The notes under the pieces are model-generated. The model did not search any database, was not told the origin of the DNA, and saw only the letters and a program-made list of their open reading frames with translations. From assembly GCF_014648415.1 (NCBI RefSeq), contig NZ_BMRB01000003.1, positions 434,001 through 498,000 of the forward strand: 64,000 nucleotides of DNA, written 5' to 3'. Shown piece by piece: positions 8,893 through 19,028 of the stretch; within the stretch, counting starts at the first letter, position 1; every line of letters begins with the position of its first letter. The DNA comes from Actinokineospora fastidiosa. Lineage in GTDB: Bacteria > Actinomycetota > Actinomycetes > Mycobacteriales > Pseudonocardiaceae. The translations under genes were made by a program, and so were the position numbers.

Positions 8893-8928
8893 GGCCGGTC
8901 CCCTGGGGCGTTGCCCACGGGACCGGCC
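8893..8928 (-). terminator. Hairpin after DDAH-like gene
   Basis: Perfect 10-bp arms GGCCGGTCCC and GGGACCGGCC enclose a 16-nt loop. The hairpin lies about 32 bp past the DDAH-like stop on the minus strand and could end that transcript before the repeat tract. There is no T-run, as usual in actinobacteria. Confidence 0.55.
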
Positions 8929-8959
8929 GATCGGCCTGCGGAAAGGGACGCATGGCGGG

Positions 8960-9769
8960 TCAGGTCCGCAGTTCCAGCGTGCAGCACTTGACGCTGCCGC
9001 CTGCCTTGAGTAGTTCGGACAGGTCGGCGGGGATGGGGTCGTAGTCGTGGTCGCGGAGTTGAGCGATCAGGGTCGTCGCGGCCTGGGGCAGGATCACGTG
9101 GCGGCCGTCGGAGACGGCGTTGAGGCCGAAGGCGGCGGCGTCCTCCGCGGAGGCCAGGATGGCGTCCGGGTACAGGTCCTCCAGCACCCGGCGGCTCTCG
9201 TCGGAGAACGCGGGTGGGTAGTACATGATCATCTCCTCGTCCAGCACGGCCAGCGCGGTGTCGAGGTGGTAGAAGCGCGGGTCGACCAGGGTCAGGCTGA
9301 CCACCGGCACGCCGAAGTAGTCCGCCGCCTCCGCGTGGGCGCGCGGGCTGGTGCGAAACCCCGTTCCCGCGAGCAGCCGGGACCCGGCGACGAGGTAGTC
9401 GCCCTCGCCCTCGTTCACCCACTGCGCCTGGCGCACCGACTCGTAGCCGCGCGACCGGAACCACGACAGGTACGCCCCCGCCTCCGCCGAGCGCTGGGTG
9501 TGGCGGAACCGGGCGACCAGCACGCGCCCGTCGAGCACGGTGGCGCCGTTGGCCGCGAACACCATGTCGGGCAGGCCGGGCCGGGGGTCGAGCTGCTCGA
9601 CGCGGTGCCCGAGTTCGCCGAACAGGTCGCGCAGCCACTCCCACTGGGTGACGGCCAGCTGGGCGAAGGTCGGCTTGCCGGGGTCCATCCACGGGTTGAT
9701 GGAGTACTCGACGTCGAAGTGGGTCGGTCTGACCATCAGGTAGTGCCGGGGGGTCGCTGTGCGCGCCAC
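8960..9769 (-). CDS. DDAH/amidinotransferase-family hydrolase
   Basis: The 269-aa protein belongs to the guanidino-group-modifying superfamily (dimethylargininase, arginine deiminase, amidinotransferase). The family segments SINPWMDP, PDMVFAANGA, an acidic GEGD loop near 121-124, H168 in FYHLDT and the C-terminal catalytic cysteine in GGSVKCCTLEL (C262 or C263) are all present. It should attack the guanidine carbon of arginine or a hydroxy/methyl arginine, giving citrulline or ornithine-type products. A GGAGG precedes the GTG start. Beside a clavaminate-synthase-like hydroxylase, an arginine-derived unit is plausible; housekeeping arginine breakdown is the alternative. Confidence 0.85.
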   Translation of the reverse strand: MARTATPRHYLMVRPTHFDVEYSINPWMDPGKPTFAQLAVTQWEWLRDLFGELGHRVEQLDPRPGLPDMVFAANGATVLDGRVLVARFRHTQRSAEAGAYLSWFRSRGYESVRQAQWVNEGEGDYLVAGSRLLAGTGFRTSPRAHAEAADYFGVPVVSLTLVDPRFYHLDTALAVLDEEMIMYYPPAFSDESRRVLEDLYPDAILASAEDAAAFGLNAVSDGRHVILPQAATTLIAQLRDHDYDPIPADLSELLKAGGSVKCCTLELRT

Positions 9770-9793
9770 GCGTGCCTCCGTTCAGAAGTCCGA

Positions 9794-11035
9794 TCAGGAC
9801 AGCTTGACTTCGATCCGGTCCGCCAGGTCGGTGGCGGCGCGCATGGCGTCGTCGAACGACGTCCCGGTGGCCCCGATGCCGCCCAGGATGCTGTTGCCGT
9901 GCGGGGGCCTGCGGATCACGTCGCCGGGGCGGGCGGAGACCTTGAGGTAGAACAGCTCCTCGGCGTCGGTCACCTCCGCGGGCACACCGATCGACTCGAC
10001 CGTGCCGCTGTCGCAGATCAGGCACATGGCGAACGTGTGCACGGCGGTCGGGGTGAAGTGCCGGACGTCCGGGCGCACGCCGCGGGCGACGTCCATCACC
10101 GCGCGGATCGGGTCGTACCCGGCCGAGATGCGCGCCATGTGGTCCAACCCGCCCCCGCCGGGCCGCACGGCGATCTCCAGCAGATGCGGTTCGCCCCCGT
10201 GGAAGCGGACCTCGGCGTGCAGCGCGCTGTTGGTCAGGCCCTGCGCCCGCACGCCCGCCGCGACCAGCGCGTGCACCTCGGCGACCTGCTCGGGGCGCAG
10301 CGACGTGGGCGCGTGGTGGACGTCGTCGTCGAAGGTGTCGCCCTCGATGGTCACGCGGTCCACAATGGAGCCGAGGAACACCTCGCCCTCCCACACCAGG
10401 GCCTCGATCAGGTGCTCGTGGCCGTCGAGGAACGACTCCAGCAGCAGGCCGTGCGGACCGAGGTCGACGCCGCCCGCCTCCATGGCGTACCAGGACATCT
10501 CGTCGATGCCCGCACTCGCCTGGGCGTACCGCTCGCGCAGCTGGTCGGCGTCGTCGACGCGGAAGACGAAGTTGCTCGCCGCCCCGAGCGTCGGCTTGAG
10601 GATCACCGGGTAGCCGAACTCCTCGGCGGCCGACAGCGCCGACTCGACCGTCTCGACGAACGCGAAGCGCGGGTGCGCCGCCCCGCCGCGCTCGTGGGCC
10701 TGGCGCATGATGAGCTTGTTGCGGCTGGTCAGGGCCGCGTCGACGCCGATGCCGGGCAGGCCGAGCGCGGCGGCCACCGCGGCGACGGCGACCACGCCGG
10801 ACTCGGAGAAGGTGAGCACGCCGTCGAAGTCCTCCTCGGCGTGCCACGCCTTGGCGTGGGCGATGAGGTCGGCGATGTGGGTGCTGTCCGCGCGGCGGTA
10901 GCGGTCGGCGGGCCACAGGTCGTCGGTGCCGACGCCGTTGAGCACGTACAGCTCCGCGCCGAAGTCGGCGATCTGCTGGTAGCGGCTCTGGTAGTAGTAG
11001 CCGTTCTGGCGGGCTTCCAGGGCGAGCAGCTTCAT
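9794..11035 (-). CDS. ATP-grasp ligase 2
   Basis: This 413-aa ATP-grasp enzyme is distantly related to ligase 1. It shows the ATP-lysine segment YPVILKPTLGAASN and the metal-binding end HLLEIAVRPGGGGLDH. The central domain binds ATP and the C-terminal part resembles carboxylate-amine ligases that make dipeptides. Its ATG overlaps the stop of the flavoenzyme gene (ATGA), indicating coupled translation. Two ATP-grasp ligases would be enough to join three amino-acid-like parts without an NRPS; no NRPS or carrier protein is present in the window. Confidence 0.85.
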   Translation of the reverse strand: MKLLALEARQNGYYYQSRYQQIADFGAELYVLNGVGTDDLWPADRYRRADSTHIADLIAHAKAWHAEEDFDGVLTFSESGVVAVAAVAAALGLPGIGVDAALTSRNKLIMRQAHERGGAAHPRFAFVETVESALSAAEEFGYPVILKPTLGAASNFVFRVDDADQLRERYAQASAGIDEMSWYAMEAGGVDLGPHGLLLESFLDGHEHLIEALVWEGEVFLGSIVDRVTIEGDTFDDDVHHAPTSLRPEQVAEVHALVAAGVRAQGLTNSALHAEVRFHGGEPHLLEIAVRPGGGGLDHMARISAGYDPIRAVMDVARGVRPDVRHFTPTAVHTFAMCLICDSGTVESIGVPAEVTDAEELFYLKVSARPGDVIRRPPHGNSILGGIGATGTSFDDAMRAATDLADRIEVKLS

Positions 11036-12123
11036 GAGACACCTCGGGTCAGTGAGGGGCGGACCACGCGGTCGAGCGACGCGATCCCGGTCGGCTCCGG
11101 GTCGGCGCCGGTCAGCCGCTGGGCGAGGGAGCGGGCGATGAGCGGGGCGAACTTGAACGACGTGCCGCCGCAGGCCGCGTGCGACAGGACCCGGTCGCCC
11201 AGCGCGGCGACCATCGCGCCCTTTGTGGACTCGCGGGACAGGTAGTAGCAGTCGCGCGCGTCGATGACGTGGTCGCGGCGCACGCCGGGCACGATGTCGG
11301 CGAACACCTCGATGAGGTGGTCGCGCCAATGCGGCGGTGTGGTGTTGTCGCCGACCTCGTCGACCACGCGGCAGGCGCTGTCCGCGCTGAGCTTGAGCGC
11401 GGCGCCCGCGATCGGCGGCACCAGCCACGCGCCCTCGGTCGGGCCGAGGGAGCGGATGGTCGGCACTCCCGCCCACGCCGCCGGGTCGGGAACATCGCAG
11501 TAGATCATGCTTTGCCTGCGCAGCACCAGTTCCCCGGCGATGGCCGGGTCGAGCAGGTCGCGCGACCACGGTCCGATCGCCACCAGCACGGCGTCCCCCG
11601 CCAGCTCGCCGCCGTCGGCGAAGCGCACGGTGGCGCGGTCGGCGTCGACGGCGACGACCCGCCGGTGCGGGCGCAGCTCGGCGCGCGGGTGCCAGCGCAG
11701 CCATCCCGCGCAGGCCGCGAGCACGCGGTCGGCGAGCAGGATTCCCGCGTGGGACTCGTGAAGCGCCGTCGCGCCGTCGGGGAAGGCGACGGTCGGATAC
11801 GCGGCCAGTTCGTCCGGACCGACGACCCGCGCACCCGGTATCCGGTCTGTCGCGTTCATCGTGAGCGAGCCGATCCGCTCGTAGATACGCGTGGACAGCA
11901 GGCTTTCCAGCTCGATCCACCGGTAATGGGCGCGCACCGCCGCGACCCTGGCGTCCGGGTCGTCGGTGTGCTGCGCCCGGATGACCCGGTTGCGATCGAA
12001 GGAAGTCGCCCCGGTGAACGGGATGTCACCCTGGTCGAGCAGGATGACGTCGTGTCCGGCGGAGACGCAGTCCATGGCGGTCAGCAGCGCGATGACGCCT
12101 CCGCCGACCATCACGATCCGCAT
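11032..12123 (-). CDS. FAD-dependent oxidase (DAAO/sarcosine oxidase family)
   Basis: This 363-aa protein starts with a Rossmann FAD motif (VGGGVIA, residues 6-12) and has the C-terminal CGGTSFKFAP segment, comparable to the flavin-linking region of monomeric sarcosine oxidases. The family oxidises secondary or primary amines next to a carboxylate. In the s56-p1 pathway a DAAO-fold enzyme (Spb39) cleaves the N-N linked lysine-glycine adduct to release hydrazinoacetate or its hydrazone; I infer a similar step here. It is the first gene of its operon and is preceded by copy 2 of the 36-bp element. Confidence 0.82.
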   Translation of the reverse strand: MRIVMVGGGVIALLTAMDCVSAGHDVILLDQGDIPFTGATSFDRNRVIRAQHTDDPDARVAAVRAHYRWIELESLLSTRIYERIGSLTMNATDRIPGARVVGPDELAAYPTVAFPDGATALHESHAGILLADRVLAACAGWLRWHPRAELRPHRRVVAVDADRATVRFADGGELAGDAVLVAIGPWSRDLLDPAIAGELVLRRQSMIYCDVPDPAAWAGVPTIRSLGPTEGAWLVPPIAGAALKLSADSACRVVDEVGDNTTPPHWRDHLIEVFADIVPGVRRDHVIDARDCYYLSRESTKGAMVAALGDRVLSHAACGGTSFKFAPLIARSLAQRLTGADPEPTGIASLDRVVRPSLTRGVS

Positions 12124-12237
12124 CGCACGCCTCCCGGACGCGCGCCATCACCGTTGCGGCACAACACGATCGGCCTCCCTGTCACCGGCGGTGAGGCGGG
12201 GCCCCACTCGCACGAGGACAGTCAAGCCGCCCGCCGG

Positions 12238-12273
12238 ATTGACCGGAAGGACCGGCGTCAGCGAACAATCAAC
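12238..12273 (-). promoter_or_regulatory. Shared 36-bp element, copy 2
   Basis: This copy has the same three blocks as copy 1 (GTTGATTGTTC, CGG, CCTTCCGGTCAA on the minus strand) with identical spacing. It begins 1 bp after the TAG of the regulator gene and lies about 115 bp upstream of the flavoenzyme start at 12123. As the only obvious conserved element in the cluster, it is the best candidate for the site of a cluster regulator. Confidence 0.6.
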
Positions 12274-12274
12274 G

Positions 12275-13603
12275 CTAATCCAGGCCGCGTCGCGCGCGTC
12301 GCTCGACGAGCAACGGGGTGCGCTGTCCGGCGTCGCGTTCGGCGTCGGAGGCGAACACGCCGACCAGCGGGGAGACGCGATAGCGGCTGGCGACCCCGGA
12401 CCGGGTCAGCAGTCCCGCGTCGACCAGCGATTCCAGCAGGTCGTCCGCGTCGCGCACGGACACCGTCATCGCCGAGGCCAGGCCGATCGCGGTCGTCCAC
12501 CCGGCCCCGTCGCGGCCGATCAGGTAGAGCGCCTGGCGGGCGGCGGGCGAGAGCTGCCGGAAGGCCGATGCCAACCGGTCGCGCACGCTGACGTCGCCGA
12601 CCTCCAGGGTGTCCATCAGCCGCTCGTGGTCGGCCAGCAGCTCGGCGGTGTGCGCGATCGACCACTCCGGACGCGCGGCGATCATCCGGCCGACGATGTT
12701 GACCGCGAGCGGCAGGCCGTCGCACAGCTCGGCGAGCGCCTCGGTGGCCTCGTACTCCGCCTGCACCCGCTCGGCCCCGGCGAGCCTGCCGATGAGCGCC
12801 ATGGACTCGGCGCGGGCGAAGGTGGCCAGCTCGACGCGGCGGGCGCCGTCGAGGCCGAGCAGCCGGGCCCGGCTGGTCACCACGACCTGGCTGCGCGCCG
12901 ACCGGCCCAGCAGCGGGCGGACCTGGCGCTCGTCGCGCGCGTTGTCGAGCAGCACGAACAGCTTGCGTTGGGCGAGCAGCGACCGGTAGAGGCCGAGCCG
13001 CTGGGTGGAGTCGTCGGGCACCTGCTGCGCCGGGACGCCGAGCACCCGCAGGAAGTCGCGCACGATCGAGTCCGGGCCGTCGGAGACGCCGAGGTCGGCG
13101 TAGAGCTGGCCGTCGGGGAAGGCGGCGGCGAGGTCGTCGGCCATGCGCAGGGCGAACGCGGTCTTGCCGACGCCGACCGGCCCGGTGACCACCAGCGGCG
13201 TGCGGCCCGCGCCGAGCAGCTTGCCCGCCGCGGTCAGCGCCTGCCCCCGGCCCAGGAAGACAGCGGGGCCCATGGGCAGCTGCGCCGGGCGGGCGGGCCC
13301 GGCTGGCTCGCCGTCGTCGCGGATGTCCATCGGCGCGCCGACGTCCTCGGCGACCTGCCGCCACCGCCGCTCCCACTCGGCGCGGTCACCGCCGCAGGCC
13401 GCGGCGAACGCCAGCGTGACGGCCAGCGTGGGCAGCTTGTGCCCGCTCGCCGCGCTGGACAGCACCGACGGCGCGAACAGCGCGGTGCGCGCCAGCTCGC
13501 GGTAGCTCGGGTTGCCCGCCTGATGGCGCAGCGCGCGCAGGTCTTGCGCGAAAGCGACGATCGGACCGCTGGTCCCGTCCAGCGGTCTCTCGGGTCTGCC
13601 CAT
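12275..13603 (-). CDS. XRE-HTH/NB-ARC ATPase regulator
   Basis: The 442-aa protein has an N-terminal XRE-like helix-turn-helix (about 15-75) and an NB-ARC ATPase module with P-loop GPVGVGKT at 141-148, a Walker B-type VLLDNA and the motif GLPLAV. It lacks the TPR tail and SARP domain of full AfsR proteins. The ATG at 13603 was chosen over a longer upstream frame because AGGGGAG lies just before it. It is the first gene on the minus strand ahead of the cluster and is the likely pathway-specific regulator. ATP or ligand binding may switch DNA binding, as proposed for STAND proteins. Confidence 0.82.
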   Translation of the reverse strand: MGRPERPLDGTSGPIVAFAQDLRALRHQAGNPSYRELARTALFAPSVLSSAASGHKLPTLAVTLAFAAACGGDRAEWERRWRQVAEDVGAPMDIRDDGEPAGPARPAQLPMGPAVFLGRGQALTAAGKLLGAGRTPLVVTGPVGVGKTAFALRMADDLAAAFPDGQLYADLGVSDGPDSIVRDFLRVLGVPAQQVPDDSTQRLGLYRSLLAQRKLFVLLDNARDERQVRPLLGRSARSQVVVTSRARLLGLDGARRVELATFARAESMALIGRLAGAERVQAEYEATEALAELCDGLPLAVNIVGRMIAARPEWSIAHTAELLADHERLMDTLEVGDVSVRDRLASAFRQLSPAARQALYLIGRDGAGWTTAIGLASAMTVSVRDADDLLESLVDAGLLTRSGVASRYRVSPLVGVFASDAERDAGQRTPLLVERRARRGLD

Positions 13604-13809
13604 GCGTTGTCTCCCCTGATGGCACAGCTCGCTCCATATCCCCCAACGGCCAACCACGCCCAACCCTAGGAACGTGATTAGTTCGCCGAAAGTGACCAAA
13701 CGCAATAAGACGAATGGTCCGAACGGTAGGCACCGTCACTCGGTCGGCCTAAAAAAGTGCCTATCAACGTCCGGTCCCGTAACAGACCGCGCCCACTACT
13801 GTTTCGCCT

Positions 13810-14424
13810 GTGCTACCTGACCCGCCCACCCTGGCCGCGCTGCGCCGGACTTCGGCGATTTTCAACGACTACAGCGGCGTCGACAAGTCCTGGCTGCGGC
13901 TGGCCGGGACCGCGCTCGACCTCGCCGACGCCGAGCACCGCGCCCTGCTGCTGCGGTTCCTGAACTCCTGGGGCTGCCGCATCCGCTACCCGGGCGACGG
14001 CGACCCCTTCGACGCCGACCTCGCGGCCTGGTGGGAGTCGTGGGGGGCCGCGCTGCCCGCCGGCGCGCTGGCGGAGCTGTCCGACGTCGAGATCGACGCG
14101 CTGGGGCGGGCGTACGCGGAGCTGGCCGCGGTCGCGGTGTCGTCCCGCAGGACGCTGGGCGCCACGGCGGCGTCGAAGGCCCTGTACGCGCTGCGGCCGC
14201 GCGCGGTGATGCCGTGGGACGCCGCGATCGCGACCCGCGTGCACGGCACGCGCGACGGCGCCGCGTTCGCCGCCCACCTGCGGCTCGGGCGCACGTGGGC
14301 CAACGCCGTGCTGGCGGAGTCGGCCCAGGAGGAGCAGGCTCTGTGCGCGATGCTCGCCCGTCCCGTCTCGCTGGCCAAGATTCTGGACGAGTACCTCTAC
14401 GTCACCATCACGGCCGCGAACTGA
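13810..14424 (+). CDS. Hypothetical protein
   Basis: A 204-aa soluble, mostly helical protein with no domain I can name. A central segment (TAASKALYALRPRAVMPWD) is its most distinctive part and may form a conserved pocket. It begins with GTG and is transcribed divergently from the cluster regulator, 206 bp away. A YjbR-type gene follows 9 bp after its stop, so the two probably form an operon. Base composition is the same as the surroundings. Confidence 0.75.
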   Translation: MLPDPPTLAALRRTSAIFNDYSGVDKSWLRLAGTALDLADAEHRALLLRFLNSWGCRIRYPGDGDPFDADLAAWWESWGAALPAGALAELSDVEIDALGRAYAELAAVAVSSRRTLGATAASKALYALRPRAVMPWDAAIATRVHGTRDGAAFAAHLRLGRTWANAVLAESAQEEQALCAMLARPVSLAKILDEYLYVTITAAN

Positions 14425-14433
14425 GGAGGCCCC

Positions 14434-14784
14434 GTGGTCACCGCCGACGACGTCCGGGCGATCGCCCTGTCCCTGCCCCGCGCCTACGAGGCCCTGGTCC
14501 GCGACCGCGTCAAGTTCCGCGTCGGCCGGATCGTGTTCCTCTCCCTGTCCCCGGACGAGACGGTCCTGGGCTTCGGCTACCCGAAGGAGGAGCGCGCCGC
14601 GCTGATCGAGGCCGAGCCGGACAAGTTCTTCCTGCCCATCCCGTCGGACATGCGCTACAACTGGATGCGCGTGCGCCTGGCCGCGATCGACCACGCGGAG
14701 CTGGAGGAGCTCGTCATCGATTCGTGGCGGATGACGGTCCCGAAGAAGGTCTGGACCGAATACCTGGCCTCCCGCGAGTCCTAA
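14434..14784 (+). CDS. MmcQ/YjbR family protein
   Basis: This 116-aa protein matches the MmcQ/YjbR family, small proteins with a CyaY-like double-wing fold. Family features are the start VTADDVRAIALSLPRAYEA, the middle FLSLSPDETVLGF and the end SWRMTVPKKVW. The family is often called DNA-binding, but its role is not known. AGGAGG lies before the GTG start. It follows the hypothetical gene at 13810 by 9 bp. Confidence 0.85.
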   Translation: MVTADDVRAIALSLPRAYEALVRDRVKFRVGRIVFLSLSPDETVLGFGYPKEERAALIEAEPDKFFLPIPSDMRYNWMRVRLAAIDHAELEELVIDSWRMTVPKKVWTEYLASRES

Positions 14785-14938
14785 AGGATGATCACGGCAA
14801 GCGGGGCGCGGTCCGCTTCCGGAGCCCGTCGGCCGTCCGGGGTCCAGCGGACCCGAGGGGAAGGGTAGGGACAACCCCCGCCCCGAATCGGGAGTGTTCC
14901 GGATGTGACCGCGCGCCGGTTTCGGCGACCGTTGTCGT

Positions 14939-15592
14939 GTGAGCATTCATGGGGAGATCGCGGCGCCGGAGAGCGTGCGCGCACGGGGCTTGGCACTGGG
15001 ATTCGTCGGCCTGGCGCTGTCGGCGGTGTTCATGGTGGGGGTGCACGTCGTCGGGAGTGGACAGATCAATCCCGTCGACTCGACGCTGTCCACGCTCGTC
15101 TTCGTCGACGGGTACGGCTGGATGTTCGGGGTGAGCGTGCTGGCGATGGCCATGGCCGCCGTGGGCCTGCTGCTCACCGTCCCGAGGACCGACCGGCTGC
15201 TGCGGGCCGCCCTCGGCCTGGCGGCCCTGTCCTGCCTTCTGGTCGCGGTGTTCCCGACGAACAGGAGCGGCCCGCTGACGGTCTCCGCGGAGATCCACCG
15301 CTATGCCGCCGGGGTGGCGTTCTTCTGCGTCCCCATCGCCGCCGTGCTGGTCGCGGCCCGCCTGCGCCGCTCGACGACCCGCCGCTGGCTCCTCCACAGC
15401 GCGACGGCCACCGCGGTCCTGCTGCTGGTGTTCCTGGTCAGCCACTTCGGTCTGGTCCCCACGGAGATCCAGGAAATGCGCGGCCTGTTCCAGCGCATGA
15501 TGTTCGTCCTCCAGCTGGCGATCCTCGCCCAACTCCTCCGGGCCCGGCAGCCCGCGCCCGTGCTTCGGCCCGCGCTCGTGCTCGCCGCATGA
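14939..15592 (+). CDS. DUF998-like membrane protein
   Basis: The 217-aa protein has six hydrophobic segments and the layout of DUF998 integral membrane proteins: a first TM, a loop with QINPVDSTLSTLVF, paired TMs, a PTNRSG loop, a histidine-bearing segment (EIHRYAAGVAFF) and two C-terminal TMs. The function of the family is unknown. The GTG start lies about 150 bp after the YjbR stop, so it has its own promoter or is an independent unit. Confidence 0.8.
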   Translation: MSIHGEIAAPESVRARGLALGFVGLALSAVFMVGVHVVGSGQINPVDSTLSTLVFVDGYGWMFGVSVLAMAMAAVGLLLTVPRTDRLLRAALGLAALSCLLVAVFPTNRSGPLTVSAEIHRYAAGVAFFCVPIAAVLVAARLRRSTTRRWLLHSATATAVLLLVFLVSHFGLVPTEIQEMRGLFQRMMFVLQLAILAQLLRARQPAPVLRPALVLAA

Positions 15593-15658
15593 CGGGAATG
15601 TCCGTTCACGGTATGCATATATGGCAATTTCACCCCACAGTCGGCCCCTACTGAGTGA

Positions 15659-17023
<1,365 letters not shown>

Positions 17024-17038
17024 TCCGCACCCCGTGAC

Positions 17039-17068
17039 GCGGGCCGCCCCGGACGGGGGGCGGCCCGC
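17039..17068. terminator. Bidirectional hairpin terminator
   Basis: Perfect 10-bp arms GCGGGCCGCC and GGCGGCCCGC enclose a 10-nt loop between the convergent aminopeptidase and LCP genes. It is about 15 bp after the former stop and about 23 bp beyond the latter, so it can serve both. Confidence 0.75.
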
Positions 17069-17090
17069 GTTCCCGGTTTCAGCTCACGCC

Positions 17091-19028
17091 CTAGTTCACG
17101 CAGGGCGGGCCCTGCCGGGCCCCGTTGAGGGCCAGCAGCGGGTCCGCGGCCAGCGACTGCCCGCCGGACTCGTAGTCCGCGCCCAGGAACACCTTGACCT
17201 GGCCGGGCCCGAGGTTCGCGTCCGGCTCCACGGTGTAGTCCCCGCCCAGGGCCGATGCCACCCCGCGCGCGCCCGCCTCCTCGCCGGTGGCGTGGCGGAT
17301 GACCGTGTTCGAGCGCGCGGCCGAGTTGCCCGGCTCCCCGGTCTGGTAGCCGGCGCCCTGCAGCTTCTCGGTCACCTCGCCCGCCAGGCCCCGGCGGCCG
17401 GTCGCGTTCAGCACCGTGACCGTCGGCTTGGTCTCGCGGGTCTCCTCGCCCGGGGCGGACGGGCCGCCGCGCAGCAGGCTGTCCACGAACTCCTGGACCT
17501 GCAGCGGGTCGATCTCCACCGCCGAGCCGTCGTACGGGGTCGGCAGGTCGATGCGGCCGTGCGGGATGGTCAGGAACTCCAGGTTCCCGCCGGTGAAGTT
17601 CACCATCTGCTGGGCGAACTGGATGATGTTCCAGCCCTCGTCCAGCACGACCGACTTCTTGATGGCCTCCTGCAGCGCGGTCAGCTTCTCCGAGCCGGGC
17701 AGGATCATGTCCTGGGAGAACACCTTGCGCGCCATCGCCGTCATGAACGTCTGCTGGCGCACGATGCGGTCGAGGTCGCCGTTGGGCAGGCCGTGCCGCT
17801 GCCGCACGAACGCCAGCGCCTGCACGCCCTTGAGCGTCTGCACGCCCGCCGGGAAGTTCGCCCCGGAGTACCGGTCCCTGACCGGCTCCTTCAGGCAGAC
17901 CTCGATGCCGCCGACGGCGTTGGTGATGTCGTAGAAGCCGAGCAGGTTGACCTCGGCGTAGTGGTCGATCGTCGCCCCGGTCAGCTCCTGGACGGTGGCG
18001 ATCAGGCTCTTGGCGCCCTCGCGCCGCCCGACCCGCTCCAGCTCGCGCTCGTCGGTGACGCCCTCGGCCTGCTGGTCCTTCCTGGACTGGATCTTCGCCC
18101 TGGCATAGGCGGAGTTCACCTTGTGCTTGCCGTACCCCGGGATGTCCACATAGGAATCGCGGGGGATGGAGACGCCGTAGGCCTGCTTCCCGTCGTTGGG
18201 GATGCGGATCATGATGATCGTGTCGGTGTTCTGCTCGCCGTCGGCGACGCCCGCGCTGAGCATGCGCAGCTGCTCCTCCGACAGCGGGTTGCCCTGCGCG
18301 TCGGTGCGGCTGTCCATGCCGACCATGAGGATGTCGATGGCGCCGTCGGCGGGCCGCTCGGTGGGGCCCATGGCGATGACGTCCGTGGTGGCCAGCCCGT
18401 CGGAGAAGTCGTCGGCGACCTGCCAGTAGTAGCCGGTGGCGGCCAGCACGACGGCCGACAGCGCGCCCGCGGCCGCCTTGCCCGCCATCAGCCCGGGCCT
18501 GCGCGGGGGCGCGGCGACCGGACGGGGCGCCGGCCGCTTGGGCGCGATGCGCTCGGTGCGCAGGTCGGCCAGCCGCGGCCGACGCGAGGGCGGCGCGCCG
18601 CCCTCGGCGGCGGGCACGGCCCGACGGCGCTCGGCCGCGGCCCGGCGCCGCTCCGCCGACCCGTCCGGGGCACGGCGGTCCACAGCGGCCCCGCGCTCCG
18701 CGGCCAGCTCACTACGACGATCGACCCCGCCAGCGTCACGCCGACGGTCCACACCGGCCCCACGGCGCCGGTCGACGGCGCCGCGCTCGGCGGCCGTCCC
18801 GCGCTCGTCCGCGGGCCTGCGGGCCCGGCCCGACGCGGTCCCCCGCTCAGCCCCGGCGGCGCGCCCGGCCCTGCGCCGGTCGGCCGCGTCGCCCCCGCGG
18901 TCGGGAGGGAGGTCGCGGCGGCGCTCCGGCGGCAAATCCCGGCGGTGCGCCTCGCGGTGGCGGTCCGGCGGCGGGACCGAGCGGCGCGCGCCGTCGCGAC
19001 TGCCAGACCTCGGCCGCTGGTGCTCCAC
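17091..19028 (-). CDS. LytR-CpsA-Psr (LCP) ligase with LytR_C domain
   Basis: The 645-aa protein has an Arg/Ala-rich cytosolic tail of about 180 residues with repeated RRR and AERR patches. One TM helix (about 188-207), an LCP domain (motifs ILMVGMDSR, NTDTIIMIRI, VSIPRDSYVDI, GGIEVCL, FVRQRHGLPNGDLDR) and a C-terminal LytR_C domain (TVTVLNATGRRGLA onward) follow. LCP enzymes transfer lipid-linked glycopolymers such as arabinogalactan or teichoic acids to peptidoglycan outside the membrane. The GTG directly follows the TGA of the upstream gene. The long basic tail is unusual in length and may bind a partner or nucleic acid. Confidence 0.92.
   Translation of the reverse strand: MEHQRPRSGSRDGARRSVPPPDRHREAHRRDLPPERRRDLPPDRGGDAADRRRAGRAAGAERGTASGRARRPADERGTAAERGAVDRRRGAGVDRRRDAGGVDRRSELAAERGAAVDRRAPDGSAERRRAAAERRRAVPAAEGGAPPSRRPRLADLRTERIAPKRPAPRPVAAPPRRPGLMAGKAAAGALSAVVLAATGYYWQVADDFSDGLATTDVIAMGPTERPADGAIDILMVGMDSRTDAQGNPLSEEQLRMLSAGVADGEQNTDTIIMIRIPNDGKQAYGVSIPRDSYVDIPGYGKHKVNSAYARAKIQSRKDQQAEGVTDERELERVGRREGAKSLIATVQELTGATIDHYAEVNLLGFYDITNAVGGIEVCLKEPVRDRYSGANFPAGVQTLKGVQALAFVRQRHGLPNGDLDRIVRQQTFMTAMARKVFSQDMILPGSEKLTALQEAIKKSVVLDEGWNIIQFAQQMVNFTGGNLEFLTIPHGRIDLPTPYDGSAVEIDPLQVQEFVDSLLRGGPSAPGEETRETKPTVTVLNATGRRGLAGEVTEKLQGAGYQTGEPGNSAARSNTVIRHATGEEAGARGVASALGGDYTVEPDANLGPGQVKVFLGADYESGGQSLAADPLLALNGARQGPPCVN

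Noticed and set aside
8363-8953. Open Gly/Ala-rich minus-strand frame ending in GTGA overlap with the antiporter
   Set aside because: It consists of degenerate 27-bp repeats, has no clear RBS, and a hairpin separates it from the gene before it; kept only as a repeat.
6081-9044. Very long open plus-strand frame opposite the oxygenase and antiporter
   Set aside because: Antisense shadow of high-GC genes; composition is Gln/Arg/His-rich and no motif is present.
13725-13765. Inverted repeat GGTAGGCAC / GTGCCTATC between the cluster regulator and the 13810 gene
   Set aside because: Long spacer and one mismatch; could be chance, so not called an operator.
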